The notes beneath the pieces are model-generated. The model saw only the letters and a list, made by a program, of their open reading frames with translations. It ran no database searches and had not been told where the DNA came from. From Bacteriovorax sp. BSW11_IV (GTDB lineage Bacteria > Bdellovibrionota > Bacteriovoracia > Bacteriovoracales > Bacteriovoracaceae), in the NCBI RefSeq assembly GCF_000447755.1, contig NZ_AUNE01000029.1, forward strand, positions 1 to 64,000: a stretch of 64,000 nt of DNA, in the 5' to 3' direction. The position numbers and the translations under genes are program-made. Of this stretch, positions 9,539-18,326 are shown piece after piece. Numbering within the stretch: the first letter of the stretch is position 1; each line of letters starts with the position of its first letter.

Positions 9539-10386
9539 TTTAATTTAGTTGCAGACTCCACTTCCTCTTTTGTAATGAGGTAGTGAGTTTTGCAATAATC
9601 ACATTTCGCTTCAAGATCATCTTTATTTTCAAAAATCTCTTCAACACTGTGGCTCATGCAAAGACTGGCAACACCTGCAACCATTCTTTCTCTAGAGCAC
9701 GAACATTTGAATTGAACATCTGTTGCTCCAAGAAATTCAAGTCCTAACGCCTCAAACTCTTTTTGAATAGTTTCATAATCGTTAAGGGCCTTGTCAAAAA
9801 TAGTATTGATCTTTGCTTGGATTTGCATCCAATACTCTTTCAAAGTTGGTCTTTCTTCTTTTTCTTCTTTATTTACGTTTCTATCTGGAAGTCTAAGAAG
9901 CAAAACGCTTTGATCAGAAGTATCACTTAAAAATGTCTCCGCGTTTACTTGGTAAGACTCGCGCATAATTTTGTTAGTAATATCTCCGAAATTAATATCA
10001 GCAAGTTCAATGATAGAAGTATAGGGTTGAGGATTGTTCGGAAAGGTTTTTGATAAACGCGCCTTTCCTGTAATTCTGTCTGGAAATTGTTCAAAGTTCT
10101 CCGGAAGAAGAAGTGTTCTCATCATCCCATGTGAGTTTGTCTCAATTTTTAAGCGAAAATAAGGGAATTCGGAGTCTACAAATAGCCCGAAGCCTTCACC
10201 TGTTTTTAAAAATGAAATCATGGGTTGTACACCAAGCACGCAATCACGGAAATATGAGAAACCTTGTCTTTTCAGATCATGAATAAGGGCAAGGTCGTGA
10301 ATGAGTTTTTGTCCCTCAAGAAATGAGAGAGTGAATCCATTTTTGGCATCAATAAATTTATAAAGTCTACTTTCAGTTAGCGACAT
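9535..10386 (-). CDS. hslO: Redox-regulated chaperone Hsp33
   Basis: The 283-residue protein has the length and organisation of Hsp33, a cytoplasmic holdase activated by oxidative unfolding. The C-terminal zinc centre is intact: CSC near residue 229, then 31 residues, then CDYC, matching the family pattern CxC-X(27-32)-CxxC. The N-terminal substrate-binding core contains the expected GxARL-type stretch (TGKARLSKTF). Start ATG at 10384-10386. It is transcribed away from addB and converges on the lipoprotein gene. Identity is firm. Confidence 0.93.
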   Translation of the reverse strand: MSLTESRLYKFIDAKNGFTLSFLEGQKLIHDLALIHDLKRQGFSYFRDCVLGVQPMISFLKTGEGFGLFVDSEFPYFRLKIETNSHGMMRTLLLPENFEQFPDRITGKARLSKTFPNNPQPYTSIIELADINFGDITNKIMRESYQVNAETFLSDTSDQSVLLLRLPDRNVNKEEKEERPTLKEYWMQIQAKINTIFDKALNDYETIQKEFEALGLEFLGATDVQFKCSCSRERMVAGVASLCMSHSVEEIFENKDDLEAKCDYCKTHYLITKEEVESATKLN

Positions 10387-10463
10387 GACTTAATCCTTTT
10401 TGGGGGATAAACTAAAGTACTCAGTAACATAATTGGACGTAAAGTGTCATTGGAAAATGGGTT

Positions 10464-12824
10464 ATGCTAAGCGTAAATTTATTCAAAGATATAGAAGAAG
10501 TCTTTGATCTTGAATTTGTTCAAAATAAAACATGTGAAACACTCATCATTTGTCCCAGTCCCAAAGAGGCCGATGGCATCAGATCTAAATTACATGACTC
10601 AATAAATGTTAATGTCATTACAATTTCTAAATTTGTTAATGATCTTAAAGAAGAACTAGGTGAGATGTGGAATGTAAAAAGAAAGTCTGACCTTATTTTT
10701 ACTTTATCTACGATTTGGAAAATGAAGATGGAGTCGCCTTCTCATGAAGTTTTCATGCAGGCCTTTAATTTATTTACTGAGTTTCGAAGCTATACATTAG
10801 ATATTTCTGTACTCGATGATATTTTTGAAAAATTAGATGAAGAGCTTGTCGTTATGATTAAGTTCTTTTGGTTCTATATGGAGCAAGAAGGAATTATTGA
10901 TGAACAGAAGTCTTATGAGCTTCTTGTCGCTAAGCTTCGTGATAAAAGTTTTGAAAATACTCAACGTAATATTATTTTTTGGAGTTTCTCACACTTAAAT
11001 GCTCTCCAGTTAGACCTTGTTCAATCTTTGGCCCTGGGGCAGGAAGTTTATATACCTTTTTCTGAAGAGGTTTTTGCAAAAACAAATCGACAGGACTGGA
11101 TTCGTTGGATTAAACCTGAAAAACTAGAGCGAGAAGGTGATAACGAAGCTATAGATTATAAAGTAACTTACTTTCCAAAGGGAAGACTCGCGGGCTACTT
11201 AGGACAAAAACTTGAAAAAGAAGTTGGCATTTCAAAGATAATAATCGGACAAAAAAATCCAGACCTAGAAATGTTGTGCGAGATTCCTATCAAGAATTTA
11301 GGCTATAGAGCGAGCGCGGATGTCTTTGCTACAGAGTTAGAAAAATGTTTTGATGAAATAAAATTAAAACTAAGAGAGACTGAAGTAACTTCAGAGCTTA
11401 TTCAATTTCTTAAAGAAAAAAATATTAGAGATATTAAGGAACAAAACTTTAAATCACTGACAGTGAATAAAATTCTCATTGATTTGTTAAAAGAATATTA
11501 CGAATTGAGTGAAATAAATGAAAGTTTTAAGTTATTTGATTTTAAAATTTTAAAAGAAGTTTCAGCGCTTGATTTGCCTAGAACATATTTTGTACCTATA
11601 TCTGATAGTGAAGAAAATGTCCACGTTTGTGGATTGGAAGAGTTGAGTGAGAACGATAAGAATATTGTTCTTGTGGTCAGTTCTGATCAAAATTCATTAA
11701 AAGCGAGTGGCCAGAAATTTAATGCTGAAATTACAAATGTTTTAGCGGGCCTGGGACCAGTAAGACGTAAAGAGCTAGAGTTTCTTGAAGTTAAAAGAAA
11801 AATTAATGAACTTGCAAGACGAAAAGAACTACATGTTTTTGTGGAAGAAGGACTTGTAAATCATGATCTCGCGTGGGCGGATATCTTTGATGGATTAAAA
11901 AATGTGGAAGAAATCAAATATGAAATCCCTGAAGGTGTAAGAACGAGTGATTATTTTTATGGGAAACTCATCTGTGAAGATAAACCAACGAAGTTCTCTG
12001 CAACTTCGTTACAAAGTTATTTAGATTGTCCTCGAAAATTTTATTTTGAATATGTCGAAAGATTAAGACAAGAAATAGATGCGAATAATGAAATTCTTCC
12101 TTTCGAGCTTGGTCAAATTGAGCACCAAGTGATTGGAGAGTACTTCGACCAAAATCAAGAAATTGATCAAAGTAAATTATATGATCTGTCAAAGAAGTGC
12201 TTAGAGGAATTTCTAGCAAAAGAAAAAAAATCCGTAAGAGTGAATGATTACGAAAAGGCCTTACTTGAAATTTCGAGTTATGCAAAAAATGGACTTGTTG
12301 AACTTTATAAAATCAGAAATGTCTTTCCAAAAATGTCTTGGAAGTTTGAAAAATCTCTTCGAGATTTTGGGGGATTTAGTGGAAGCATAGACTTTTATGC
12401 AGAAACTTCTCTTGGTGTTATCGTTTTAGATTTTAAAAGGAGTTCAAGTAGTATTCCTAGTGCCACTGATCTAAAGGAATTTAACAAAATACAACTCTGG
12501 TTTTATTTAAATGAAGTTCTAAAAGGAGATAATAAAAATCTTCTTTTCGGCGGATATTTAAATCTTAATAGCGTAGAAGAATCATTGTTTATGATTTCGG
12601 ATAAAAGTATTGTTGGAAAATTACTCGAAGAAGAATTTGGACAAGGAAGTCTTAAAGAGATGAGAGGCTTTGATTTCGCTGAATCATATGACGAATTTAA
12701 AGAATTTTTAAAAGATCTAATTGAAAGGGTGCAATTGGAGAATAAATATTTACCAAAACCACTGACTGAAAAAGTTTGTACATATTGCATCGTAAATAAA
12801 GTGTGTCCAAGGAGAGCACTATGA
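10464..12824 (+). CDS. addB: AddB-like helicase-nuclease subunit
   Basis: The 786-residue protein is shorter than typical AddB (about 1000-1170 residues). The N-terminal part looks like a degenerate superfamily I helicase without a Walker A GKT, as in AddB. The C-terminal third is a RecB-type PD-(D/E)XK nuclease: SLQSYLDCPRKFYFEY near 520, then SIDFYAETSLGVIVLDFKRSS with the D...DxK catalytic pattern. Fe-S staple cysteines are C522 and the terminal C772-x2-C775-x5-C781. AddAB resects double-strand breaks for recombination. The stop overlaps addA (ATGA at 12821-12824), and the addB-addA order is the usual one. Confidence 0.88.
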   Translation: MLSVNLFKDIEEVFDLEFVQNKTCETLIICPSPKEADGIRSKLHDSINVNVITISKFVNDLKEELGEMWNVKRKSDLIFTLSTIWKMKMESPSHEVFMQAFNLFTEFRSYTLDISVLDDIFEKLDEELVVMIKFFWFYMEQEGIIDEQKSYELLVAKLRDKSFENTQRNIIFWSFSHLNALQLDLVQSLALGQEVYIPFSEEVFAKTNRQDWIRWIKPEKLEREGDNEAIDYKVTYFPKGRLAGYLGQKLEKEVGISKIIIGQKNPDLEMLCEIPIKNLGYRASADVFATELEKCFDEIKLKLRETEVTSELIQFLKEKNIRDIKEQNFKSLTVNKILIDLLKEYYELSEINESFKLFDFKILKEVSALDLPRTYFVPISDSEENVHVCGLEELSENDKNIVLVVSSDQNSLKASGQKFNAEITNVLAGLGPVRRKELEFLEVKRKINELARRKELHVFVEEGLVNHDLAWADIFDGLKNVEEIKYEIPEGVRTSDYFYGKLICEDKPTKFSATSLQSYLDCPRKFYFEYVERLRQEIDANNEILPFELGQIEHQVIGEYFDQNQEIDQSKLYDLSKKCLEEFLAKEKKSVRVNDYEKALLEISSYAKNGLVELYKIRNVFPKMSWKFEKSLRDFGGFSGSIDFYAETSLGVIVLDFKRSSSSIPSATDLKEFNKIQLWFYLNEVLKGDNKNLLFGGYLNLNSVEESLFMISDKSIVGKLLEEEFGQGSLKEMRGFDFAESYDEFKEFLKDLIERVQLENKYLPKPLTEKVCTYCIVNKVCPRRAL

Positions 12825-15800
12825 GTAGAACTCCAAATCCTGAGCAAAAAAAGGCCATAGAACATAAGGGTGGCGTTCTCCTCTCTGCCGGTGCTGGTTC
12901 TGGTAAAACATTTGTTCTCGTCGAGCACGTTGTTTATCTTATTGACGAGTTTTTTAAAGAAAATATATTCAATGATAATGAAGACCGATTATTTAAATTA
13001 AGATCATATCTTAGTTCTATAGTACTGATGACATTCACCAATGAAGCTGCTGGAGAGTTATCTCTAAGAGTACAAAGAAGAATAGAAGAAGAGGCCAAAA
13101 GTAGAGGTGATGTTCATTGGAATGTTGCCGTTGAAGCTATTAGTGCTTTGACGATATCAACAATTCACGGATTTTGTTTCAAACTCTTGAGTGCTGGCTA
13201 TTTCACGGATTTTAACCCTAGTGAAGAAGTAATCTTTGATATTCAATCTAGTCAAAAAATAGCTGAACTTTTTGATGAGTGGATCATCAATGTGAAGAGT
13301 GAAGTATCAGAAGAAATTTATAATATAGTTCTGCTTAATGAGAAAAATATTAAATCATCAATGTCCTTTATCTTCAGTAATCCAGAATTAAGACTATTTT
13401 GGGAAGAGTGGGAAGTAAAAGGACAAGATGATTTTAATTTTGCTGAGCATATAAAAGAAGTTGCTTTCTTTGAAGGTGTCTCTTTAGATGAGGCATCACA
13501 TGGACTGGATCTTTCTGAATTTGAGGAAGAAAGAAAAAACAAATGGTTTCCTTATCTAGAAGAATTTGAAGGTTTACTAAGCTCTTATGGTTTTAGGGAC
13601 TATTCAACTTTAAAGGCGATTAGTGAACTGGATAAAAAATACGGAACTGTTCGTACTCCACCAAAAAAAGGTGAAATAACTGAGAGAATGAAATTTCTCA
13701 CAAACCTGAAGGGTTTCGTTCGCAAATATGGTGAAGATTATATTTCTTTCTATGAAAATAGAGATGGAATAGTTTTTGAGTGGGAGAAGCTATTTAAAAA
13801 CGCCTTTTTGTATATCAGCGATCGATATAAAAATTTTGGTGGGATCACCTTTTCTGATTTAGAGTATTATGTCCTAAAGGGGCTTGGTAATGAAGAAACA
13901 GCACAGCGTGTATCTGAAGATTTCAAATATCTTATTGTAGATGAGTTTCAAGATACTTCCTGGGTTCAGTTTGATATTATTAAAAAAGTTATCTCCAATG
14001 ACTTCTCACGACTTTTTTGCGTTGGAGATGAAAAACAGGCGATCTATGGATTTAGAGGGGGAGAACTGGGAGTATTTCTCGAGTGCTCTAAAAATATCAA
14101 TCAAAACCTCTCTCTTTTAAATAACTATCGCTCTGAAGAAAAAGTTATTAATTTTAACAATGTCTTCTTTGACGATGTCTTTAAGCTCGGTCCAGGTTTT
14201 GAAGGAGATGATCTTCATAGTGTTGAAGTAAAGTATCAGAAATTTCCCAGCGATGTAAAAACTGCAGGGCTCGGATGTGTTGAAGAAGCTAAAATAGAAA
14301 TATTATTAGATGAGGATCTTGTAAAGGCCCCTCGAATTTCCAATTCCGAAATTACAGAAATTGAATCAAATTATATTTTAGAGAAGGTAGAGAAAATTCT
14401 TCAAGATACTGAAGACAAAGTCTGTATACTTTATAAGAATTTGAAACCTTCTCTAAAGCTTATTTCTAAAATGATTGAGAAGAGGATTCCTTTTAGGGCC
14501 CAAGTAAAAATCACTCTTGAAGAAGATCCTGTCGTTGCTCTTTTTATTGCTCTCGTGGAAAGGGTATTGGATAGAAAGAAAGAAGATATTCGTCTATTTA
14601 AGTATCGTGTTGATGGCATTTGTACCATTTTAGGAATTGAACAAGCTCGCGATGTTGAGGCCCTTGTTCTTGGATTTGAGCAAGAGCAAAAAGTTTATGA
14701 TACTTATTATGCCTTCAGCAATTTTGTTCTTAAATTAGGGATAGCAAACTCTAACTACTCCAACAATTTAGAAGTTATAAGAATTATTTCTCTACTTGGA
14801 AGAGATGATTTTAATAAAATTTTAAAACTTATCGGAGAATCTGTTGATGGAAGCTATTCAGTTGATTTTAACTTTCTAAATTCTCCTCGTGTTAAAATAA
14901 TGACCGCTCACGCATCAAAAGGTTTAGAGTTCGATCACGTCATTTTGGGTGGTATTCATACAAATGGCTTTAATGTTGTTGATACAAGCTTTATTGGTAA
15001 ATTGCCAGGAAGCTTTAAGTGGAAACAACATACGACACAGAAAAAACCATATAAAGCGCCAATGTACATTTATGAGAATTTACTTTCTCGTCAAAAAGAT
15101 TTTTCAGAATCAAAGCGCCTTTTTTATGTAGCGGGAACACGAGCAGTAAAAGGTCTATATTTTGCAAATATTTTTCATCGCTTTGGAGAAGTTTCTTATT
15201 TGAAAAATTCATGGGTTGATGGTTTGCGAATTGGAAGATTAGAGGGGGCCGAAACCTTAACTAAGGAAGTAACTCATTGCGAATCTGGAGAAGAGGATAG
15301 CACAGAAGTGAGTACTCCTCTTTTTCATATTGATGATATTGGTCTTTCAAAAAGACTCTTGGGAGAATCACACTTTGGCCTTATTTCAGAGCTTTCTGTG
15401 ACGAAACTTTCAAGTCTAGCAGAATGCCCGAGAAAGTTTTTTCTACAAAATATTTGTAAAATTGATAAAGACTTCCTGGATGATATTGAAGGCGAAGTCG
15501 TTCGTGAGCGTATCGAAAATGACGATGAAATAAAAATATATTCTTCATCGCAGCGAGGAAGTGAAGTACACAAGCTTCTTGAAATGATTGCAAAAAAAAT
15601 GGATATGCCAAAAATTGAGAATGCTGGAATAGCTAAAGCGGTAAAATTTGCCGCTTCAGAAATGGAGTGCTATCGCGAAAATTTTAATTTTTTGGCCGAA
15701 CAAATGGTGAAGTTTCCTATTTTTGGACAAATGATCTCAGGTATTGCTGATTTAGTCCTTCTTGAAAAAGAAGGTAATAATGCCGAAGTCTGGGATTATA

Positions 15801-16096
15801 AAACAGGAAAACTTTCTGATGACAAACTTGTGGGCTATTGGTTTCAGCTTTATTGCTATGCCCATGCTTATTTTGGGTTTAATAAAAATCTAAAAACGAT
15901 AAAGCTCAAACTTTTCTTCGTTGATGAAGAAAAAATACTTGAGAAAACTATTTCACAAAATGAAGTGACTCAATATCTGAGAGATGAATGGCAAAAGTTA
16001 TCTAATCTTGCACAAGTAAATGAGTCACATTGTCAGGTATGTTCTTATAGGAAGATTTGTTATTACAATTGTGTCCCAGTTGCAGAGGAACTTTAA
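12821..16096 (+). CDS. addA: AddA-like UvrD/RecB helicase-nuclease subunit
   Basis: About 1091 residues from the ATG at 12821, preferred over the upstream in-frame GTG at 12803 because AAGGAG sits at 12809-12814 and the ATGA overlap couples it to addB. All SF1A helicase motifs are present: Walker A GAGSGKT, DEFQDT, GDEKQAIYGFRG, the motif V stretch TAHASKGLEFD and LFYVAGTRA. The C-terminus carries a RecB-type nuclease (ISGIADLVLL, EVWDYKTGK, QLYCYAHAY). Unusually, it also has a staple-like cysteine set, C869 in AECPRKFF plus C1071-x2-C1074-x5-C1080, matching the set in its AddB partner. Function: ATP-driven end resection with AddB. Confidence 0.92.
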   Translation: MSRTPNPEQKKAIEHKGGVLLSAGAGSGKTFVLVEHVVYLIDEFFKENIFNDNEDRLFKLRSYLSSIVLMTFTNEAAGELSLRVQRRIEEEAKSRGDVHWNVAVEAISALTISTIHGFCFKLLSAGYFTDFNPSEEVIFDIQSSQKIAELFDEWIINVKSEVSEEIYNIVLLNEKNIKSSMSFIFSNPELRLFWEEWEVKGQDDFNFAEHIKEVAFFEGVSLDEASHGLDLSEFEEERKNKWFPYLEEFEGLLSSYGFRDYSTLKAISELDKKYGTVRTPPKKGEITERMKFLTNLKGFVRKYGEDYISFYENRDGIVFEWEKLFKNAFLYISDRYKNFGGITFSDLEYYVLKGLGNEETAQRVSEDFKYLIVDEFQDTSWVQFDIIKKVISNDFSRLFCVGDEKQAIYGFRGGELGVFLECSKNINQNLSLLNNYRSEEKVINFNNVFFDDVFKLGPGFEGDDLHSVEVKYQKFPSDVKTAGLGCVEEAKIEILLDEDLVKAPRISNSEITEIESNYILEKVEKILQDTEDKVCILYKNLKPSLKLISKMIEKRIPFRAQVKITLEEDPVVALFIALVERVLDRKKEDIRLFKYRVDGICTILGIEQARDVEALVLGFEQEQKVYDTYYAFSNFVLKLGIANSNYSNNLEVIRIISLLGRDDFNKILKLIGESVDGSYSVDFNFLNSPRVKIMTAHASKGLEFDHVILGGIHTNGFNVVDTSFIGKLPGSFKWKQHTTQKKPYKAPMYIYENLLSRQKDFSESKRLFYVAGTRAVKGLYFANIFHRFGEVSYLKNSWVDGLRIGRLEGAETLTKEVTHCESGEEDSTEVSTPLFHIDDIGLSKRLLGESHFGLISELSVTKLSSLAECPRKFFLQNICKIDKDFLDDIEGEVVRERIENDDEIKIYSSSQRGSEVHKLLEMIAKKMDMPKIENAGIAKAVKFAASEMECYRENFNFLAEQMVKFPIFGQMISGIADLVLLEKEGNNAEVWDYKTGKLSDDKLVGYWFQLYCYAHAYFGFNKNLKTIKLKLFFVDEEKILEKTISQNEVTQYLRDEWQKLSNLAQVNESHCQVCSYRKICYYNCVPVAEEL

Positions 16097-16198
16097 AGTG
16101 TTAAAATAAATATATGAATTTATGCCAAATTCAGTTATTTGAGCATTGAAAATTGGGAAGGATTCCCTTTTGACAACTTAACGCAGGATGCGACGACT

Positions 16199-16900
16199 AT
16201 GAGAACATTTTTTCTTTTTGCTGCCTTAATTTTAGGTTCAATCACAATTCATGCTTCAGAGACAGACACCTACGACTTCTCTTGGCTCGATCCAGATAAA
16301 AAAGTTTACGTTTTACAAAATAGAAAGTTTAGAAAAGTGAATAAGTTCCACATAAATGCGGGTTACGGTTTTACAACTTCAGGAGCTTTCGTTGATGCTA
16401 CTTCATTACAAGGAAGAATCGGTTACTTTTTTAAAGAAGAAATCGGATTTGAATTTATTTATGCGATGAATAGTGGAAAAGAAAATGAAACGGCGTCTTC
16501 TGTTCGTAACTCTGGTGTGAGTAGTGGTTCAGTTCCTTTTAGAAGAATTGTAAACAATTACATGGGTGGAATGGTTCTTTGGTCTCCATTTTACAGTAAA
16601 ATTAATACATTCAATAAAATCATTTATATGGATTGGATCTTTGGTCTAGGTCTAGCAAAAATTGAAGAAGAAAATAACAGGAAAGAATTAGAGCTTTCTA
16701 GTGATAAGACTCTAACAACAGAAACACACACGGGTTTAATGTGGAATGCTGGGGCTAAATTTTACCTTGATGAGAGATGGAGCATTCGTCTTGATTTAAC
16801 AACAATTCACTATCAAGCGAAAGAGGCCAAGGCCAATAATCCAGCTGATATTTGGTATACAAATTATGACTTAGCTCTATCTTTAAGTGCTAGTTTTTAA
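16199..16900 (+). CDS. Outer-membrane beta-barrel protein (GltA/GltB-like position)
   Basis: The start at 16199 gives 233 residues with a signal peptide (MRTFFLFAALILGSITIHAS). The mature part alternates short amphipathic strands (KFHINAGYGFT, RIGYFFKEEIGFEFIYAMN, WSIRLDLTTIHYQA) and ends in an aromatic residue (LSLSASF), as expected of an outer-membrane barrel. It resembles the myxobacterial 'outer membrane beta-barrel domain' family, which includes the gliding proteins GltA and GltB. That match is inferred from size, topology and position at the head of a Glt-like cluster. It lies 10 bases upstream of the next gene. Confidence 0.75.
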   Translation: MRTFFLFAALILGSITIHASETDTYDFSWLDPDKKVYVLQNRKFRKVNKFHINAGYGFTTSGAFVDATSLQGRIGYFFKEEIGFEFIYAMNSGKENETASSVRNSGVSSGSVPFRRIVNNYMGGMVLWSPFYSKINTFNKIIYMDWIFGLGLAKIEEENNRKELELSSDKTLTTETHTGLMWNAGAKFYLDERWSIRLDLTTIHYQAKEAKANNPADIWYTNYDLALSLSASF

Positions 16901-16910
16901 GGAGTAGGCA

Positions 16911-18326
16911 ATGAGAAAATTATTTATAACACTCATCGCATTAGCTTCTTTTCAGGCCAGTGCAGATGCATATAAAGCGTGGGATATACTTGTAAAGAGT
17001 AAGGGGAATATCAAATATTACCCGCAAGTTGTAAATCACCTAGTTGAAGGGCAGCTATACTTCACTTCCGTACCTTATATTAAAGAATATATGTACCAAC
17101 ATGAAGGAAAGCTTGATAAGAAATTCGACTTAGTTATTGATGAAGTTATAACAAAAGTTGGTGTTAAACAATTTGAGATTCTTCCAAGCAAGGCCTTGGA
17201 ACAATCGAGTTCACCTGTTGTTAAATATATTCTTGCTAAGAAAAACTTTCGCTATGGAAAATATAAGGAAACATTAGCTTATTTGAATGGGACTATTCCT
17301 AAAGAACACCCAGTAAAACCATTTGCTTTATTTCTTGAAGCAGCAGTTTTTTCAATAAATAAAAAATATAAGTCATCAATTACTGCTTACGAAGAATGTA
17401 TAGATGTGAGTGAAAGACGTATCTCTAGCGAAAACGATTTCGAAAGGATTCGTCAGCTAAAAGTTAATAGAGACTACTGTATTGTTGGAAAAGCGAGAGC
17501 ACTATTTGCATGGGGTAAAAATACTGAAGCCAATCTTGCATATTTAGATTTGCCAAAAAGTTCTTATATATGGCCTGAGATCCTATTTGAAGAAGCATGG
17601 AACAGTTTTTATCTAAAAGACTATAATAGAACCCTTGGTAAACTTGTAACATACAAGGCCCCTGTTTTGAACTACATGTTCAATGCGGAAATCGAAGTCC
17701 TTAGGGGTCTTACTTATATGGAACTTTGTCTATGGAATGACGTTAAAAATGTCGTTGATGGATTTTATAGCAAATACGAATCAGACTCATTATCTCTGAA
17801 AAAACTAATTAGAGAAAAAGGGAAGGACTATAAGTATTTCTATCTTCTAGCAAAATCAAGTCGTGAGGGAAAAGTTAGAGGTAATGACTTACTTGCAACA
17901 CTGATGAACTATATCAATCGTGATCCCGCTTATATTGAATTATTTGAAGCATTCCAAAATGGTAATAGTGAAATTCAAAAAACAAGCTCAATGAATAGTA
18001 AAGGGATGAAAAGAGTTTTCTCTCAAAACTTAAGAGAGGCCCTTCTCACTCAGAGAAATCTTGTAGGTGCTTATGTGAGAAAGTCACTAATCAATGCACT
18101 TAAACAAATTGATAACTCATTCGAGAGTATGAGTTATATGAAACTTGAAGTTCTTGCTCAAAGAAAGAGAGAGCTTTATCTAGATGTTAGAAAAGATGAA
18201 AAAAGAGGGGACATCGCCTACCTTCAAAGAACGGATAAGCAATACTTCTGGTCTTTTAATGGGGAATTCTGGGCCGATGAACTCGGTGACTATGTATTTT
18301 CTCTAAAGTCGGAGTGTAGTGAATGA
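16911..18326 (+). CDS. Exported TPR-like repeat protein (GltC-like candidate)
   Basis: The 471-residue product has a signal peptide (MRKLFITLIALASFQASA, cleavage near 18) and is otherwise almost entirely helical, with repeating A/L/Y helix pairs typical of divergent tetratricopeptide repeats (for example KPFALFLEAAVFSINKKYKS and EILFEEAWNSFYLKDYNRTL). It overlaps the following TPR gene by 4 bases. A periplasmic scaffold role in a gliding-type envelope complex is inferred from context; GltC is the myxobacterial periplasmic TPR protein it most resembles in layout. Confidence 0.75.
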   Translation: MRKLFITLIALASFQASADAYKAWDILVKSKGNIKYYPQVVNHLVEGQLYFTSVPYIKEYMYQHEGKLDKKFDLVIDEVITKVGVKQFEILPSKALEQSSSPVVKYILAKKNFRYGKYKETLAYLNGTIPKEHPVKPFALFLEAAVFSINKKYKSSITAYEECIDVSERRISSENDFERIRQLKVNRDYCIVGKARALFAWGKNTEANLAYLDLPKSSYIWPEILFEEAWNSFYLKDYNRTLGKLVTYKAPVLNYMFNAEIEVLRGLTYMELCLWNDVKNVVDGFYSKYESDSLSLKKLIREKGKDYKYFYLLAKSSREGKVRGNDLLATLMNYINRDPAYIELFEAFQNGNSEIQKTSSMNSKGMKRVFSQNLREALLTQRNLVGAYVRKSLINALKQIDNSFESMSYMKLEVLAQRKRELYLDVRKDEKRGDIAYLQRTDKQYFWSFNGEFWADELGDYVFSLKSECSE

